Shown: in pieces, positions 26,795-36,411 of the stretch
Layout: each line of letters opens with the position of its first letter
How positions within the stretch are numbered: the first letter of the stretch is position 1
Source: CAWHYG01 sp963833505
GTDB lineage: Bacteria > Eisenbacteria > RBG-16-71-46 > CAIMUX01
Direction of reading: 5' to 3'
Length of the DNA: 64,000 nucleotides
Assembly: GCA_963833505.1 (NCBI GenBank)
Contig: CAWHYG010000008.1
Span: 62,001-126,000 of the forward strand
Position numbers and translations under genes: made by a program
Notes under the pieces: model-generated
The model's database searches: none
What the model saw: the letters and a program-made list of their open reading frames with translations, nothing else
Told to the model about the DNA's origin: nothing

Positions 26795-27328
26795 TTACGG
26801 CTCCGAGGCGCGGCGGAAGGTCATCCGCACCTGATCCTTCACCACTCCGGGGAACTTGAGGACCGAGTTGTGCATGGCCACGTAGACGCCCGGTTCGAGG
26901 AGCTGCACCGCCAGGAGCGCCTCGGTCAGGTTCTGCACCGCGTCGGTGGTCCTGAGCTCATAGGGCCGCATCGCTCCGGTGAGGATGATCGGAACACGGG
27001 GCCGCGCCCCGAGCCGCTCGACCAGCAGATCGCCCGTATGCTGCAGGCGATCCGTTCCGTGGGTGATGACGATCCCATCATGGGATTCCGCGTAGGCTCC
27101 AGCCACCCGCACGATCCGTTCGTGATCCGCCTCGGTAATGGCGAGCGAGTCGACGTTCATGACCGGGATCCGGTCCACCACGACCCCGTGAAGCACCAGA
27201 GAGGCCAGCATGATCTCGAGCACGCTGCGCTGGTTCGCCAGCGTGCCGTCCGATTCGTTGTAGGTCTTTTCGATCGTGCCGCCGGTCGAGAGCAGCGCGA
27301 TCCGTCGCGGCGGAGTCATGACGCTCAT
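26795..27328 (-). CDS. Single-domain asparaginase-like protein
   Basis: The 177-residue protein holds only the N-terminal catalytic domain of the asparaginase/glutaminase family (PF00710). Seen are RIALLSTGGTIEKTY with nucleophile Thr18, VMNVDSLAITEADHERI, THGTDRLQHTG (second Thr-Asp pair), and TGAMRPYELRTTDAVQNL. The C-terminal domain of normal (about 330-residue) enzymes is missing with no trace downstream, so this is either a true one-domain member, which exist, or a truncation. It stands alone on the minus strand, divergent from the M16 pair. Confidence 0.82.
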   Translation of the reverse strand: MSVMTPPRRIALLSTGGTIEKTYNESDGTLANQRSVLEIMLASLVLHGVVVDRIPVMNVDSLAITEADHERIVRVAGAYAESHDGIVITHGTDRLQHTGDLLVERLGARPRVPIILTGAMRPYELRTTDAVQNLTEALLAVQLLEPGVYVAMHNSVLKFPGVVKDQVRMTFRRASEP

Positions 27329-27613
27329 CGTAAGACATTATCATGCCGTCCCGGCGCGGCCGCAACGCGTTCGGCGCCGGCAGACGGATCCCCTGGACTC
27401 GACCGCGCCCCGTCGTTCCCACCTGAAAAAACGCGGAAGGGCCGGCGGCGCGTGCGATATCATCCCGGCGCGGGCCCCAGAAGACGCCCGGGCCGAGGAC
27501 CCGCCGCCAAGGAACCGGCGGGCCCTCGTCCACACGGCCCGGTGGCTCGCCGGATTCGCGGAACATGGGTGCGTGTCAAGGTCCGGACCGGATCGCCAGA
27601 ACGGAGGCTGTTC

Positions 27614-29347
27614 ATGAGTGGAGTTCGTCGACGCGCCGGACCAAGGGGGACGCCCCTGGAGTCCGGACAACGGGAGAGCCGGGGCACAGAGCCGGCCGAT
27701 CCTTCGCGGGCGCCCGCTCTCGGGCGCCGGCTCGGTGCCATGATCGCCGGTCTGCTCATGGCCGGGATGGCGCTCCCGGGCGGCGCCGGGGCCGCGGCCG
27801 GCGGCGCTGAGAGCAAGGCGACCGACCATCCCGAGGGAGCCCGGAACGAACCCGCGGTGGCAGGACGGCCCCGGATCTTCGATTCGGTGGAGGTTCTGCG
27901 CCTCGACAACGGGATGCTCTTCGTCCTGCTCCCGCGCCCGGACATGCCGACCGTGTCAGGACGGATCTGGTTCCGCGTCGGCAACGTCGACTGCCCCGCC
28001 GGCGAATCGGGCCTCGCCCACATGCTCGAGCACATGGCCTTCAAGGGCACCGACCGGATCGGCACCCGTCATTATCCGGAGGAGCTGGCCGTGCAGCGGG
28101 GCGTCGACAGCGTGGGGACCCTCCTGGCGCACGAGGTCATGCGGCGCGACCGGGCCGACACCAGCCTGGTCAGCCGGTTGAGGGCGGACCTGCAGAAACG
28201 CCTGGACGCCCAGGAAGACCTGCTCGTGCCGAACGAGTTCCCCCAGGTGTATGACGGCTACACCTACGACTTCAACGCCTGGACCTCGGAAGACTTCACC
28301 GCTTATACAGCCGACCTTCCGGCCAACAACCTGGAGGTCTGGATGCTCATGGAAAGCGAGCGGATCAAGCATCCCGTCTTCCGTGAGTTCTACACCGAGC
28401 GCGAGGTGGTCAAGGAGGAGCGGCGCGAGCGGGACGATGATGATCCCGGCAGCATGGCCGAGGAGCTGCTTTTCGACCTGGCCTTCACCGCCCACCCCTA
28501 TCGGACTCCGGTGGCGGGCTACATGAGCGAGATCGAGGTGTTGACCCAGGGCGAGATGGAGAAGTTCCGCGGAACCTATTACGTTCCGGGCAACGCGGTC
28601 GCCGCCCTGGTCGGCGGCTTCGATCCGGTCGTGGCCAAACGGATGATCCGGGACTACTTCGGGAACATCCCGGCCGGTCCGACGCCGCCTCAGATCTCCA
28701 CGGTCGAGCCGCCGCACCACGGCCTCCGGCGGGGCATCCACCGCCAGGGGACCGAGCGCCACCTCTTCATGGCGTTTCCCGGCGTCTCTCCGATGGGTCG
28801 TGGCGCGGTCGTGGCCGAGCTGCTCGCGGACGTGCTCGGTCGCGACGAGACCAGCCGGCTGCAGCGCCGGCTCATCAATGCCGACAAGTCGGTCCGCGAC
28901 GTCACCGTGAGCTGGAATGAGGACCTCGAGCGCTATCCCGGTCTCTTCACGATCGACGCCACGCCGCTGCCCGGCTTCACCAACGAGCAGGTGGAGAAGG
29001 CCGTCTGGGACGAACTTGACCGGGTCGTCCGCGAACCGGTGACTCCGGGGAAGCTGCGCGAGATCCAGGCGGCGCGCCGGAAGGAGTACTACCGCTCGCT
29101 CGCGACGAACGCCTCGGTGGCCGACGCCCTGGCGCGCAACCAGGCGGTGTTCGGCGACTGGCAACACACGTACACGATCCTGGACGTGATGGACTCGGTC
29201 ACGGCGGACGAGATCACATCGCTCGCCCGCGACCTGTTCCAGCAGGATCAGGCCACGGTGGTCGACCTCGAACCGGCACCGGCGGCGGGCGCGGATTCGA
29301 CCGGGGCGGCGCCGCAGACCCCGCAGTCGAACGGAGGTGGGCGATGA
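27614..29347 (+). CDS. M16-family zinc peptidase, catalytic subunit
   Basis: The 577-residue exported protein has a basic N-terminus and hydrophobic signal (MIAGLLMAGMALPGGAGA), then an M16 peptidase with the inverted zinc motif HMLEH (His136, Glu139, His140) and a downstream acidic helix EREVVKEERRERDDDD for the third ligand. The second, inactive M16 half follows (PPHHGLRRGIHRQGTERHLF, VAELLADVLGRDETSRLQRRL). The motif spacing shows it is the catalytic subunit. ATG 27614 follows GGAGG. Its stop overlaps the next M16 gene as ATGA. The likely role is digestion of periplasmic peptides. Confidence 0.9.
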   Translation: MSGVRRRAGPRGTPLESGQRESRGTEPADPSRAPALGRRLGAMIAGLLMAGMALPGGAGAAAGGAESKATDHPEGARNEPAVAGRPRIFDSVEVLRLDNGMLFVLLPRPDMPTVSGRIWFRVGNVDCPAGESGLAHMLEHMAFKGTDRIGTRHYPEELAVQRGVDSVGTLLAHEVMRRDRADTSLVSRLRADLQKRLDAQEDLLVPNEFPQVYDGYTYDFNAWTSEDFTAYTADLPANNLEVWMLMESERIKHPVFREFYTEREVVKEERRERDDDDPGSMAEELLFDLAFTAHPYRTPVAGYMSEIEVLTQGEMEKFRGTYYVPGNAVAALVGGFDPVVAKRMIRDYFGNIPAGPTPPQISTVEPPHHGLRRGIHRQGTERHLFMAFPGVSPMGRGAVVAELLADVLGRDETSRLQRRLINADKSVRDVTVSWNEDLERYPGLFTIDATPLPGFTNEQVEKAVWDELDRVVREPVTPGKLREIQAARRKEYYRSLATNASVADALARNQAVFGDWQHTYTILDVMDSVTADEITSLARDLFQQDQATVVDLEPAPAAGADSTGAAPQTPQSNGGGR

Positions 29348-30960
29348 AGCGAGCGCGCGATCTCTTCAAGAGCACGACCGGCATCGTGGCCATCTGCGCC
29401 TTTCTAACTGTCGCTGCCGGATTCGCGCCGGCGGCGGCAGCGACCAGAGCTGCCGTGAATTCCGGAGGGACCGGCGCCGATCTGGCGGCGGCATCGGGAG
29501 CCATGGCGAATTCCGGCAGGGCCGGCGCCGATCTGGCGGCGGCGCACCCGTCCAGAGCGTCCCATTCACCAAAGGCAACGTCCGGTGCCTCGGCCCAGAC
29601 CACGCCGCGCCACCCCAGTGAGCTGCATCTGTCGCCCCTCAAGTTCGAGCCTCACGCCGCCGACGTGGTCACCCTGCCGTGCGGAATCCCGGTCGTCCTC
29701 GTGGAGAACCATGATCTGCCGATCCTGGACGTGGTCGCCCGATTCCGTCTGGGCACGAGCTATCTTCCGGTTGAACAGCGCGCGGCGGCGAACCTCCTGA
29801 GCGCGGTCTGGCGTTCCGGCGGGACGACGGACCTGCCACCTGATTCGCTCGACGCCCATCAGGCGGCCCTGGGCGTGACCATCGCGTCCAACGTCGGCAC
29901 GCGCGCCGGCGGCGTCTCCATCAGCCTGGCCAGCGAAGACTGGAAGGCGGCGCTGCCGCTCTGGCGCGAGGTCGTGATCCATCCGAGATTCGACCAGGAG
30001 CGCCTGGCCAAGGCGCAGGCGGATCGGATCCGCGACCTTCAGGCGATCAACAACGACCCCGACGCGATCGCGGGCTGTCGGCTCTCCTGGCTGGTCGAGG
30101 GACAGGACGATCCCGACTCCCATGTGGAATCCTCCGATGAGGTGAACGCAGTGAAGCAGGCCGACCTCGTGGCCCTCGACCAGCGTTTCGTCCACCCGAA
30201 GAATCTGGTCCTGGGCGTGGCCGGCGATTTCGACCGCGCCGCCATGCTGTCGTTCCTGGATCAGCTCTTCGGGGACTGGATGAAGAGCGCCGGAACCTTC
30301 CAGCCGCCGGTCCTGCTGCACCCGGCGCCGCACCCGCAACCGGGCGTCTATTTCCTGCCCGGCGATTACGAGCAGAGCCAGGTGCGAATCGGCCGCGCTC
30401 TCTGGGGACTCAACGACGACTCCCCCGACGCGCCTTCGGCTTCGATCCTGAGCTTCGCCTTCGGGTACGGGCGCGTCTTCTACCGGGTCCGGAGCGATGG
30501 ACTGTCCTACGGCGCCACCATCATGCTCAGAACGGGAGAGGATCGGTCCACGATCGACGGCTTCGGATCCTGCCGCGGAGAGGTCACGGTCAAGCTCCTG
30601 CGGGACATGCTGGATGAGCTGAACCAGCTACCCAAGAAGCAGTTCACGAGCCAGGAGCTGGAAACGGCCCGGACGTTCCAGGTCGGCAGGCAGGTCCGCC
30701 AGAGTGAAACGCCGGCCGGCATCATGGATCAGCAGGTCACGAATCAACTTCTGGGGCGGCCGGACGACTGGGATCTGCGCGTGCTGCATCGCCTGCAGAA
30801 CACCGACCTGACGGACATGTCCCGGCTGGCCGGGCAGTATCTCAAGAACGACTCGCTGGTCGTTCTGGTTCTGGGAAAGGAGGCCAGTCTCGGCTCGGCG
30901 CTCGATTCGCTGGGGCTGGGGCCGGCGACCGAGCTGAAACCGGTGGAGTTCGGGAAGTAG
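29344..30960 (+). CDS. M16-family peptidase-like protein, non-catalytic subunit
   Basis: The 538-residue exported protein is paired with the catalytic M16 upstream. It has a signal peptide (IVAICAFLTVAAGFAPAAA), two 17-residue repeats, then an M16 fold starting LPCGIPVVLVENHDLPILDVV. The position of the HxxEH motif reads NLLSAVWRSG, so the zinc site is lost. Later blocks match the family (VLGVAGDFDRAAMLSFLDQ, LSYGATIM, ELETARTFQVGRQVRQSET, PAGIMDQQV). Two-subunit M16 complexes with one active and one inactive member are well known. Confidence 0.88.
   Translation: MKRARDLFKSTTGIVAICAFLTVAAGFAPAAAATRAAVNSGGTGADLAAASGAMANSGRAGADLAAAHPSRASHSPKATSGASAQTTPRHPSELHLSPLKFEPHAADVVTLPCGIPVVLVENHDLPILDVVARFRLGTSYLPVEQRAAANLLSAVWRSGGTTDLPPDSLDAHQAALGVTIASNVGTRAGGVSISLASEDWKAALPLWREVVIHPRFDQERLAKAQADRIRDLQAINNDPDAIAGCRLSWLVEGQDDPDSHVESSDEVNAVKQADLVALDQRFVHPKNLVLGVAGDFDRAAMLSFLDQLFGDWMKSAGTFQPPVLLHPAPHPQPGVYFLPGDYEQSQVRIGRALWGLNDDSPDAPSASILSFAFGYGRVFYRVRSDGLSYGATIMLRTGEDRSTIDGFGSCRGEVTVKLLRDMLDELNQLPKKQFTSQELETARTFQVGRQVRQSETPAGIMDQQVTNQLLGRPDDWDLRVLHRLQNTDLTDMSRLAGQYLKNDSLVVLVLGKEASLGSALDSLGLGPATELKPVEFGK
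29449..29550 (+). repeat. In-frame 51-bp tandem repeat after a signal peptide
   Basis: Two 17-residue units (NSGGTGADLAAASG and NSGRAGADLAAAHP with flanks) are encoded by two 51-bp copies in the M16-like linker. Confidence 0.75.
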
Positions 30961-31150
30961 CACGCAGCCGGCGGTTCAACTGCACAGAAGGCCTTCGGCC
31001 AATGGGCTGAGATCGGCAGCGGTGCTCGAGCAACGAAGCGACCTGGCTGATCGGACGTCGGCGAAGCGAGAAACGGCTCTGGACTTCCGGCCGTGCTCGA
31101 GAGCGCGCGTTCCAGGGGATATGCAGCCGGATCGGCAGAATCGAGACAGT

Positions 31151-32219
31151 ATGAACATCCATTTCCGGCAGATTCTCCTTCGCAAGCGGTATCCGCTCCG
31201 CATCTCGCGCGGGCTTCACACCGGCTCGGCCAATCTCTTCGTCATCGTCGAGCGCGGGAGGCTGCGCGGAATCGGTGAGATGGCGCCGGGGATCCTGACC
31301 GGATGTGAAACGGCGGCCGAGGGAGAGCGGATGCTCGCGAGCTTCGCCAAGACGCTGCCCGACGATTGCCCGGTCCAAACGGTCTATCGCCTGGGGCGGG
31401 AAGCGGGCCTCGCGCCCTGCGCCCTGGCGGCGCTCGATCTCGCGCTCTGGGATCTCCTCGCCAAGCAGGCGGGTCTCCCGCTCTACCGGTTGCTCGGCCT
31501 GTCGCGGCCGAACGTCCCGACCTCCGTCACCATCGGCATCGAGTCGCCTGAAGTGGTTCGTGATCGCGTGCCGGAGATCCTGGCCCGGACCGGGGCGCGA
31601 TTCCTCAAGATCAAGCTGGGATCGCCGGATGGGATCGAATTGGACCGGGAGCGCTACCTGGCCGCGCGGGAAACTGTGCGGCGGTTCGAGGCCGCCTCCG
31701 GATCGACTCCGCGGATCGGCCTCCGCGTGGACGCCAACGGCGGATGGAACCTCCATGACGCCCGCTCCATGCTGGCCTGGCTTCACGTCCGGGACTGCGA
31801 TTATGTGGAACAGCCGCTTCATCACGATTGGCTCGAAGACCTGTCGGAGCTGGCGCGGGACCGGCCGCTCCCGATCTTCCTGGATGAGTCCTGCAACTTC
31901 TCGAGCGACATTCCCGCGTGGGCGCAGCACGTGGACGGCGTCAATCTCAAGCTGATGAAATGCGGCGGAATCACGGAGGCCCTCCGGATCGTCGCCACGG
32001 CGCACGCCTTCGGCCTCAAGACGATGATCGGTTGCATGGGGGAATCGAGCATCGCCATCTCCGCCGGCGCGGCGCTCGGCGCGCTCTTCGATCACATCGA
32101 CCTCGATTCCCATTCTGAATCTGATCGACGATCCCGCCTGGGGGGCCGAGATGATCGACGGCGTGATCACTCCGCCGGAGCTTCCGGGGCACGGCGGGCG
32201 TTTGAGGGCGGCGGAATGA
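31151..32219 (+). pseudogene. dgcA: DgcA/dipeptide-epimerase-like enolase-superfamily enzyme, frameshifted near its end
   Basis: Enolase-superfamily enzyme of the dipeptide epimerase or N-acetyl-D-glutamate racemase type: LAPCALAALDLALWDLLAKQ, FLKIKLGSPDG (catalytic KxK), RVDANGGWN, VEQPL, LDESC, NLKLMKCGGI and GCMGESSIAISAGAAL. At 32111-32117 CATTCTG breaks the frame 34 codons before the end. Dropping one T gives SHLNLIDDPAWGAEMIDGVI and then TPPELPGHGGR, the normal C-terminus, ending at 32219. ATG 31151 is chosen from homology; ribosome site weak. The dgcN-like gene begins 54 bp later. The pair would acetylate and racemise D-Glu. Confidence 0.8.
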
Positions 32220-32273
32220 CGCGACGGGAGAGACACGGCGGTTCGGCGCATGGATCGGAGCGAGAGAACCGCG

Positions 32274-33318
32274 ATGCTGGATGACACGGCGCCGCTGGCG
32301 CTGTTCCTCGAGAACGCCCTCGGCCGGCCCGAATGCAAGATGGCGATCGGGATCGCCCGCTATCGGCCCAACCCGATCGCCTGCGCCCTCGACGCCTCCA
32401 AGGCGGGCCGCCGTCTCACCGAATTCCCCGGATTCACCCGCGACGCTCCGGTCCTGGCCACGGTCGAGGAGGCTCGCCAGGCGGGCGCCGAGGTCCTCGT
32501 GATCGGCACGGCCCCGTCGGGCGGACGGATCCCGGAGACCTACTACCCGGCGCTGGATCGCGCAGTCGAGATCGGCTTCTCCATCGTCAACGGATTGCAC
32601 GACAAGCTCGCTCCCCGGTATGCAGCAAGGCATGCGGCTCTGAGGCCGGGCCAGTGGATCTGGGACATCCGCACCGAGCCCTCCGGCATCGGCGTCGCCG
32701 AGGGACGCGCCGCCGCCCTGGACAATCGGCGCGTCCTGATGGTCGGAACCGACATGGCGATCGGGAAGATGACGGCCGGGCTGGAGTTGTACAAGGAGGC
32801 GACGGTGCGCGGCATCCGGGCGGAATTCGTCGCCACCGGCCAGATCGGCATCGTCATCATGGGCCATGGAGTGCCCCTCGACGCCGCCAAGGTCGATTAC
32901 GCCTGCGGCGCGATGGAGCAGGCCGTGCTCGCGGCCGCCCCGGCGGAGCTGATCATCGTCGAGGGCCAGGGCTCCCTGGTTCATCCCGGCAGCACATCCA
33001 CGCTGCCTCTTCTCCGGGGCACCTGTCCCACACATTCTGATTCTCTGCCATCGCGCCGGGCAGGAGTTTCTCGGCAAGCTCCCGTCGATCGCGATCCCGC
33101 CGCTGCCGCAGCTCATCCGGTTATACGAGGACCTGGCCGAAACCTGCGGGACCTTTCCGCGCCCGAAGACTCTCGGAATCGCGCTCAACACGATGCACCT
33201 GAGCGCTTCGGAGGCCGAGCAGGCCCTAACCGACCTCGCGCGGGAGACGGGATACGCGGTCACGGATCCGGTGCGGTTCGGAACCGGGTTGTTCTTGGAG
33301 GGGCTGGGGATCCGGTAG
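32274..33318 (+). pseudogene. dgcN: DUF1611/DgcN-like D-glutamate N-acetyltransferase, frameshifted
   Basis: DUF1611 protein with its P-loop-like VLMVGTDMAIGKMTAGLELY and conserved SIVNGLHDKLA and EGQGSLVHPG. At 33033-33039 CATTCTG breaks the frame. Dropping one T gives PTHLILCHRAGQEFLGKLPS and continues to DPVRFGTGLFLEGLGIR, ending at 33318. Full length would be about 348 residues, normal for the family. DgcN is known as a D-glutamate N-acetyltransferase acting with DgcA. Start ATG 32274 fits the family better than 32250, also in frame. Both members of this pair are broken by the same heptamer. Confidence 0.82.
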
Positions 33319-33320
33319 GC

Positions 33321-34166
33321 TCACGCTACCCGAAACACCCCCGGAATCCGCGAGCGGAGCCGAATCCACTCTCCCGTGAACGGATGGGTGAACGCGAGAA
33401 AGAACGCGTGCAGCCCGAGGCGACCGATCGGGTCGGTGCGGGCGCCGTACTTCCGGTCGCCCACGACCGGGCACCCCAGCTCGGAGAGGTGAGCCCGGAT
33501 CTGGTTCTTCCGCCCGGTCTCGATGCGAACCTCCAGCAGGCTTTGGGAGGATCCGCTCCTCCGCACCCGGTACTGCGTGACCGCGAGCCTCGCGTCCGGG
33601 CTCTCCGGACCCGAAAAGACCCGATGGATCCGATTCTCGCGCAGCCAGCTCCGGACGGTGCCGGTCTCCTCCGGCGGCCCTCCTTCCACCAGCGCCCAGT
33701 ATCGCTTCTCCGTCCCTGACCAGTTCCGCTGGAGCCGCTCCTGCGCCAGAGGATCGAGGGCGAAGAGCATGATCCCGGAAACTTCCTTGTCCAGCCGGTG
33801 CACGATGAAGATCCGGCTTCGGCCGCGCGAGGCGGAGTGCACATAACTGAAGACGCGGCGGTAGAACGTGTCGCCGCCGTCCCGATCCCGGGACACGGAC
33901 AGGATCCCGGCGGGCTTCTCGACCGCGAGCAGAGCCTCGTCGCGGAAGAGGATCCGGCCGGGCAGCGCGGTGCCGGGCGCGCGAGCCGAAACGATCGCGA
34001 TCTCCTGGCCGGCGCGGACCGGCGTGTCCGCCCTCCGGATCACGCGGCCGTCAATCTCCACCCGCTCCTGGCGCAGCATCTTTCGGATGGTCGCGTTCGA
34101 GGAGTCGGGAAAGAGCTCCTTGAGCCGGTCGAAGAGGACTCCATCCGTTTCGATCCGGAATCGCAT
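33321..34166 (-). CDS. RluA-family pseudouridine synthase
   Basis: The 281-residue protein has an S4-type RNA-binding start (FPDSSNATIRKMLRQERVEIDG) and a RluA-type catalytic domain with VEKPAGILSVS and the motif HRLDKEVSG carrying the catalytic Asp. The C-terminal block GRKNQIRAHLSELGCPVVGD follows. It modifies uridine in rRNA or tRNA; the target site cannot be named. I prefer ATG 34166, seven bases after GGAG, over GTG 34172. It ends 3 bp from the DgcN-like gene on the other strand. Confidence 0.9.
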   Translation of the reverse strand: MRFRIETDGVLFDRLKELFPDSSNATIRKMLRQERVEIDGRVIRRADTPVRAGQEIAIVSARAPGTALPGRILFRDEALLAVEKPAGILSVSRDRDGGDTFYRRVFSYVHSASRGRSRIFIVHRLDKEVSGIMLFALDPLAQERLQRNWSGTEKRYWALVEGGPPEETGTVRSWLRENRIHRVFSGPESPDARLAVTQYRVRRSGSSQSLLEVRIETGRKNQIRAHLSELGCPVVGDRKYGARTDPIGRLGLHAFFLAFTHPFTGEWIRLRSRIPGVFRVA

Positions 34167-34399
34167 CGGCACGCTCCAATTGCATTTCTGCGACGCTCAC
34201 GGCTCGGGCGCCTGCGGGGCGACCGGAGCGCTGCGGCGGCCGGCATTGCAGCACGCCACCAGCCCGCCTAGGATCATAGACAGAGGGCCATTCCCGGTCA
34301 GCCGGAACTCGCGGGACCGCCGCGCGTCTCGGCGGGACCGGATCTCTCCCCGGAGCCGGCGATCACCAGCGCCGGTTCGGTCCCAAGAAAGGGGTCGTC

Positions 34400-35620
34400 A
34401 TGCGGTTTCTCCTCATCCTGCGCACGGCGCTTCGCGCCATCGCCCGGAACAAGCTGCGTTCGGGCCTGACCGTCCTCGGCATCATCATCGGGGTCGGCGC
34501 GGTCATCGCCATGGTCGGCATCGGGGAGGGAGCCTCGAACCTCGTCAAGTCCCAGATCTCCTCTCTGGGAGACAACCTGATCAACATCTTCCCGGGCTCG
34601 ATGTTCTCGGGCGGCCAGCACGCGGGAGCCGGCAGCAAGTCCAGCCTGACCGAGGATGACGTCACGGCCCTGCGCAGCCAGATCCCCTACCTCTCGCTGG
34701 TGAGCCCGCTCGCCCGGACGAACGCGCCGGTCATCGCCGGAGACCAGAACTGGACCACGCAGGTCATGGGCGCGAGCCCGGAGTGGTTCGACATCCGCCG
34801 ATGGGCGGTCGTCGACGGATCCGCCTTCAACGAGTCGGCGGTCCGGGCCACGGCCAAGGTGGCCGTCCTGGGAGCGACGGTCGTCGCGAACCTGTTTCCT
34901 TCGGGTGAAAGCCCCATCGGGCAGACCATCCGGATCAAGAAGATGCCGTTCACGGTGATCGGAGTGCTCGACAAGAAGGGCCAGAACGGTTTCGGGCAGG
35001 ATCAGGACGACGTGATCATCGTGCCCTACACCACGGTCTTGAAGCGGCTCACCGGCGGCACCTACCTGAACGGGATCATGGCCTCCGCCATCTCGATGGA
35101 GGCCACCACCAACGCCACCGACGCCATCACCCAGCTTCTCCGCACGCGCCATCGGATTCCCCAGGGCACCGACGACGACTTCACGGTCCGCACCCAGCAG
35201 GACATCGCCAACGTCATGGGCTCGACCGCTTCGGTCATGCGCGGGCTTCTCGCCGCCATCGCGTCCGTCTCGCTGCTGGTCGGCGGCATCGGGATCATGA
35301 ACATCATGCTGGTCTCGGTCACCGAGCGGACGCGCGAGATCGGGATCCGCATGGCGGTCGGCGCCAAGGGCTGGCACGTGCTGGTGCAGTTCCTGTCCGA
35401 GGCGGTGGTGCTGGCTTCGTTCGGCGGTCTCATCGGCATCGGGCTTGGCATCGGCGTCGCCAAGCTCATCGCCCGGTTCGCCCACTGGCCGGTGCTGATC
35501 CCGCTCGAGGCCATCGTCATCTCGTTTTTGTTCTCGGCCGTGGTGGGGATCTTCTTCGGCTACTGGCCGGCGCGGAAGGCCTCGGAGCTCGATCCGATCG
35601 AGGCGCTTCGGTACGAGTAG
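34400..35620 (+). CDS. MacB/LolC-like ABC transporter permease
   Basis: The 406-residue protein has one N-terminal membrane helix (LTVLGIIIGVGAVIAMVGIG), a large periplasmic domain of about 230 residues, and three C-terminal helices with the FtsX-like core LLVGGIGIMNIMLVSVTERTREIGIRMA in two parts and YWPARKASELDPIEALRYE at the end. This is the MacB/YknZ permease fold, which moves lipoproteins, toxins or antibiotics using an ATPase partner. No ATPase or membrane fusion gene is adjacent, so its partners are elsewhere. ATG 34400 follows GAAAGGGG. Confidence 0.88.
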   Translation: MRFLLILRTALRAIARNKLRSGLTVLGIIIGVGAVIAMVGIGEGASNLVKSQISSLGDNLINIFPGSMFSGGQHAGAGSKSSLTEDDVTALRSQIPYLSLVSPLARTNAPVIAGDQNWTTQVMGASPEWFDIRRWAVVDGSAFNESAVRATAKVAVLGATVVANLFPSGESPIGQTIRIKKMPFTVIGVLDKKGQNGFGQDQDDVIIVPYTTVLKRLTGGTYLNGIMASAISMEATTNATDAITQLLRTRHRIPQGTDDDFTVRTQQDIANVMGSTASVMRGLLAAIASVSLLVGGIGIMNIMLVSVTERTREIGIRMAVGAKGWHVLVQFLSEAVVLASFGGLIGIGLGIGVAKLIARFAHWPVLIPLEAIVISFLFSAVVGIFFGYWPARKASELDPIEALRYE

Positions 35621-35633
35621 GGCGCTGCCGCGG

Positions 35634-36245
35634 TCACTCCGGGATCGGATGCTTCCAGATCGGCACCCAGGTCTTCAGCTCATCGATGAACTCCGCGCAG
35701 GCGCGAAGCGCCTCGCCGCGATGAGGCGCCAGGATCCGGACCAGAAGGGACGGCTCGCCCACCGGCACGACGCCGATGCGGTGGATGGCCAGAGCGGCCG
35801 TGAGGGAATGCTTGCTTCCCAGCTCCTCCAGGATCCGCTCCATTCGATGGACCGCCATATCCTCGTGCGCTTCGTAGTCGATCGCGCGGATCCGCACACC
35901 GCCCGTTCCGCCTGCACCCGTTCCGCCTGAAGCTCGTCCGCCTGATCCCATTTCGCCCGCCCCCGTTCCGCTTGAGCCCGACCCGTCCGAGCCTGTTCCG
36001 CCTGCGCCGGCAGCATCGGTACCCGCGGGCGTCCCTTCCGTCTCGATGGTGCGGACGATTCCACAAAACTCGAGCCACGCGCCGACCTCACCGGCAGCAG
36101 CGGCGGTGAGGCTGGAGACGCCGGATCCGGCGGCCGCAATGGATCGGCCGCCGGAGAGATCGCCGGAACCCGCGCGCCAGGGCTCTTCCAGAGTCGCCAG
36201 AACGGCGGCGATCGGTTCACGGGTCACGATCGCGCGGACGATCAT
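35634..36245 (-). CDS. moaE: Molybdopterin synthase catalytic subunit with inserted Gly-rich linker
   Basis: The 203-residue protein holds the MoaE core: WLEFCGIVRT, then IRAIDYEAHEDMAVHRMERI, ALAIHRIGVVPVGEPSLLVRIL, HRGEALRACAEFIDELK and PIWKHP. It makes molybdopterin from precursor Z with MoaD. Between the first two blocks an extra stretch of about 45 Gly/Ser/Thr/Ala residues is encoded by a 15-bp minisatellite. It falls in a loop near the active site, so function may be altered. ATG 36245 gives MIVRAIVTREPI. moaD and moaA lie upstream, with a lipoprotein gene between moaE and moaD. Confidence 0.9.
   Translation of the reverse strand: MIVRAIVTREPIAAVLATLEEPWRAGSGDLSGGRSIAAAGSGVSSLTAAAAGEVGAWLEFCGIVRTIETEGTPAGTDAAGAGGTGSDGSGSSGTGAGEMGSGGRASGGTGAGGTGGVRIRAIDYEAHEDMAVHRMERILEELGSKHSLTAALAIHRIGVVPVGEPSLLVRILAPHRGEALRACAEFIDELKTWVPIWKHPIPE
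35899..36033 (-). repeat. In-frame 15-bp minisatellite inside moaE
   Basis: About nine imperfect 15-bp units, plus-strand core GTTCCGCCTGCACCC, encode five-residue steps such as AGGTG, SDGSG, SSGTG and SGGTG. Confidence 0.8.
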
Positions 36246-36411
36246 CGGAGGCCTCTCCGGTCCATCGCGGGGTCGATCATCGGAACCCTCTCCGGTGTGC
36301 CGTCGGCCCGTGCAGCCATCTCCCACCAGGACTCTGCCGCGGCAACGGACCCGCAAATCAGGACCGCGTTCTGCCTAGACCTGGAGCCTCGCGAGAATGC
36401 CGGCGCGGGGA

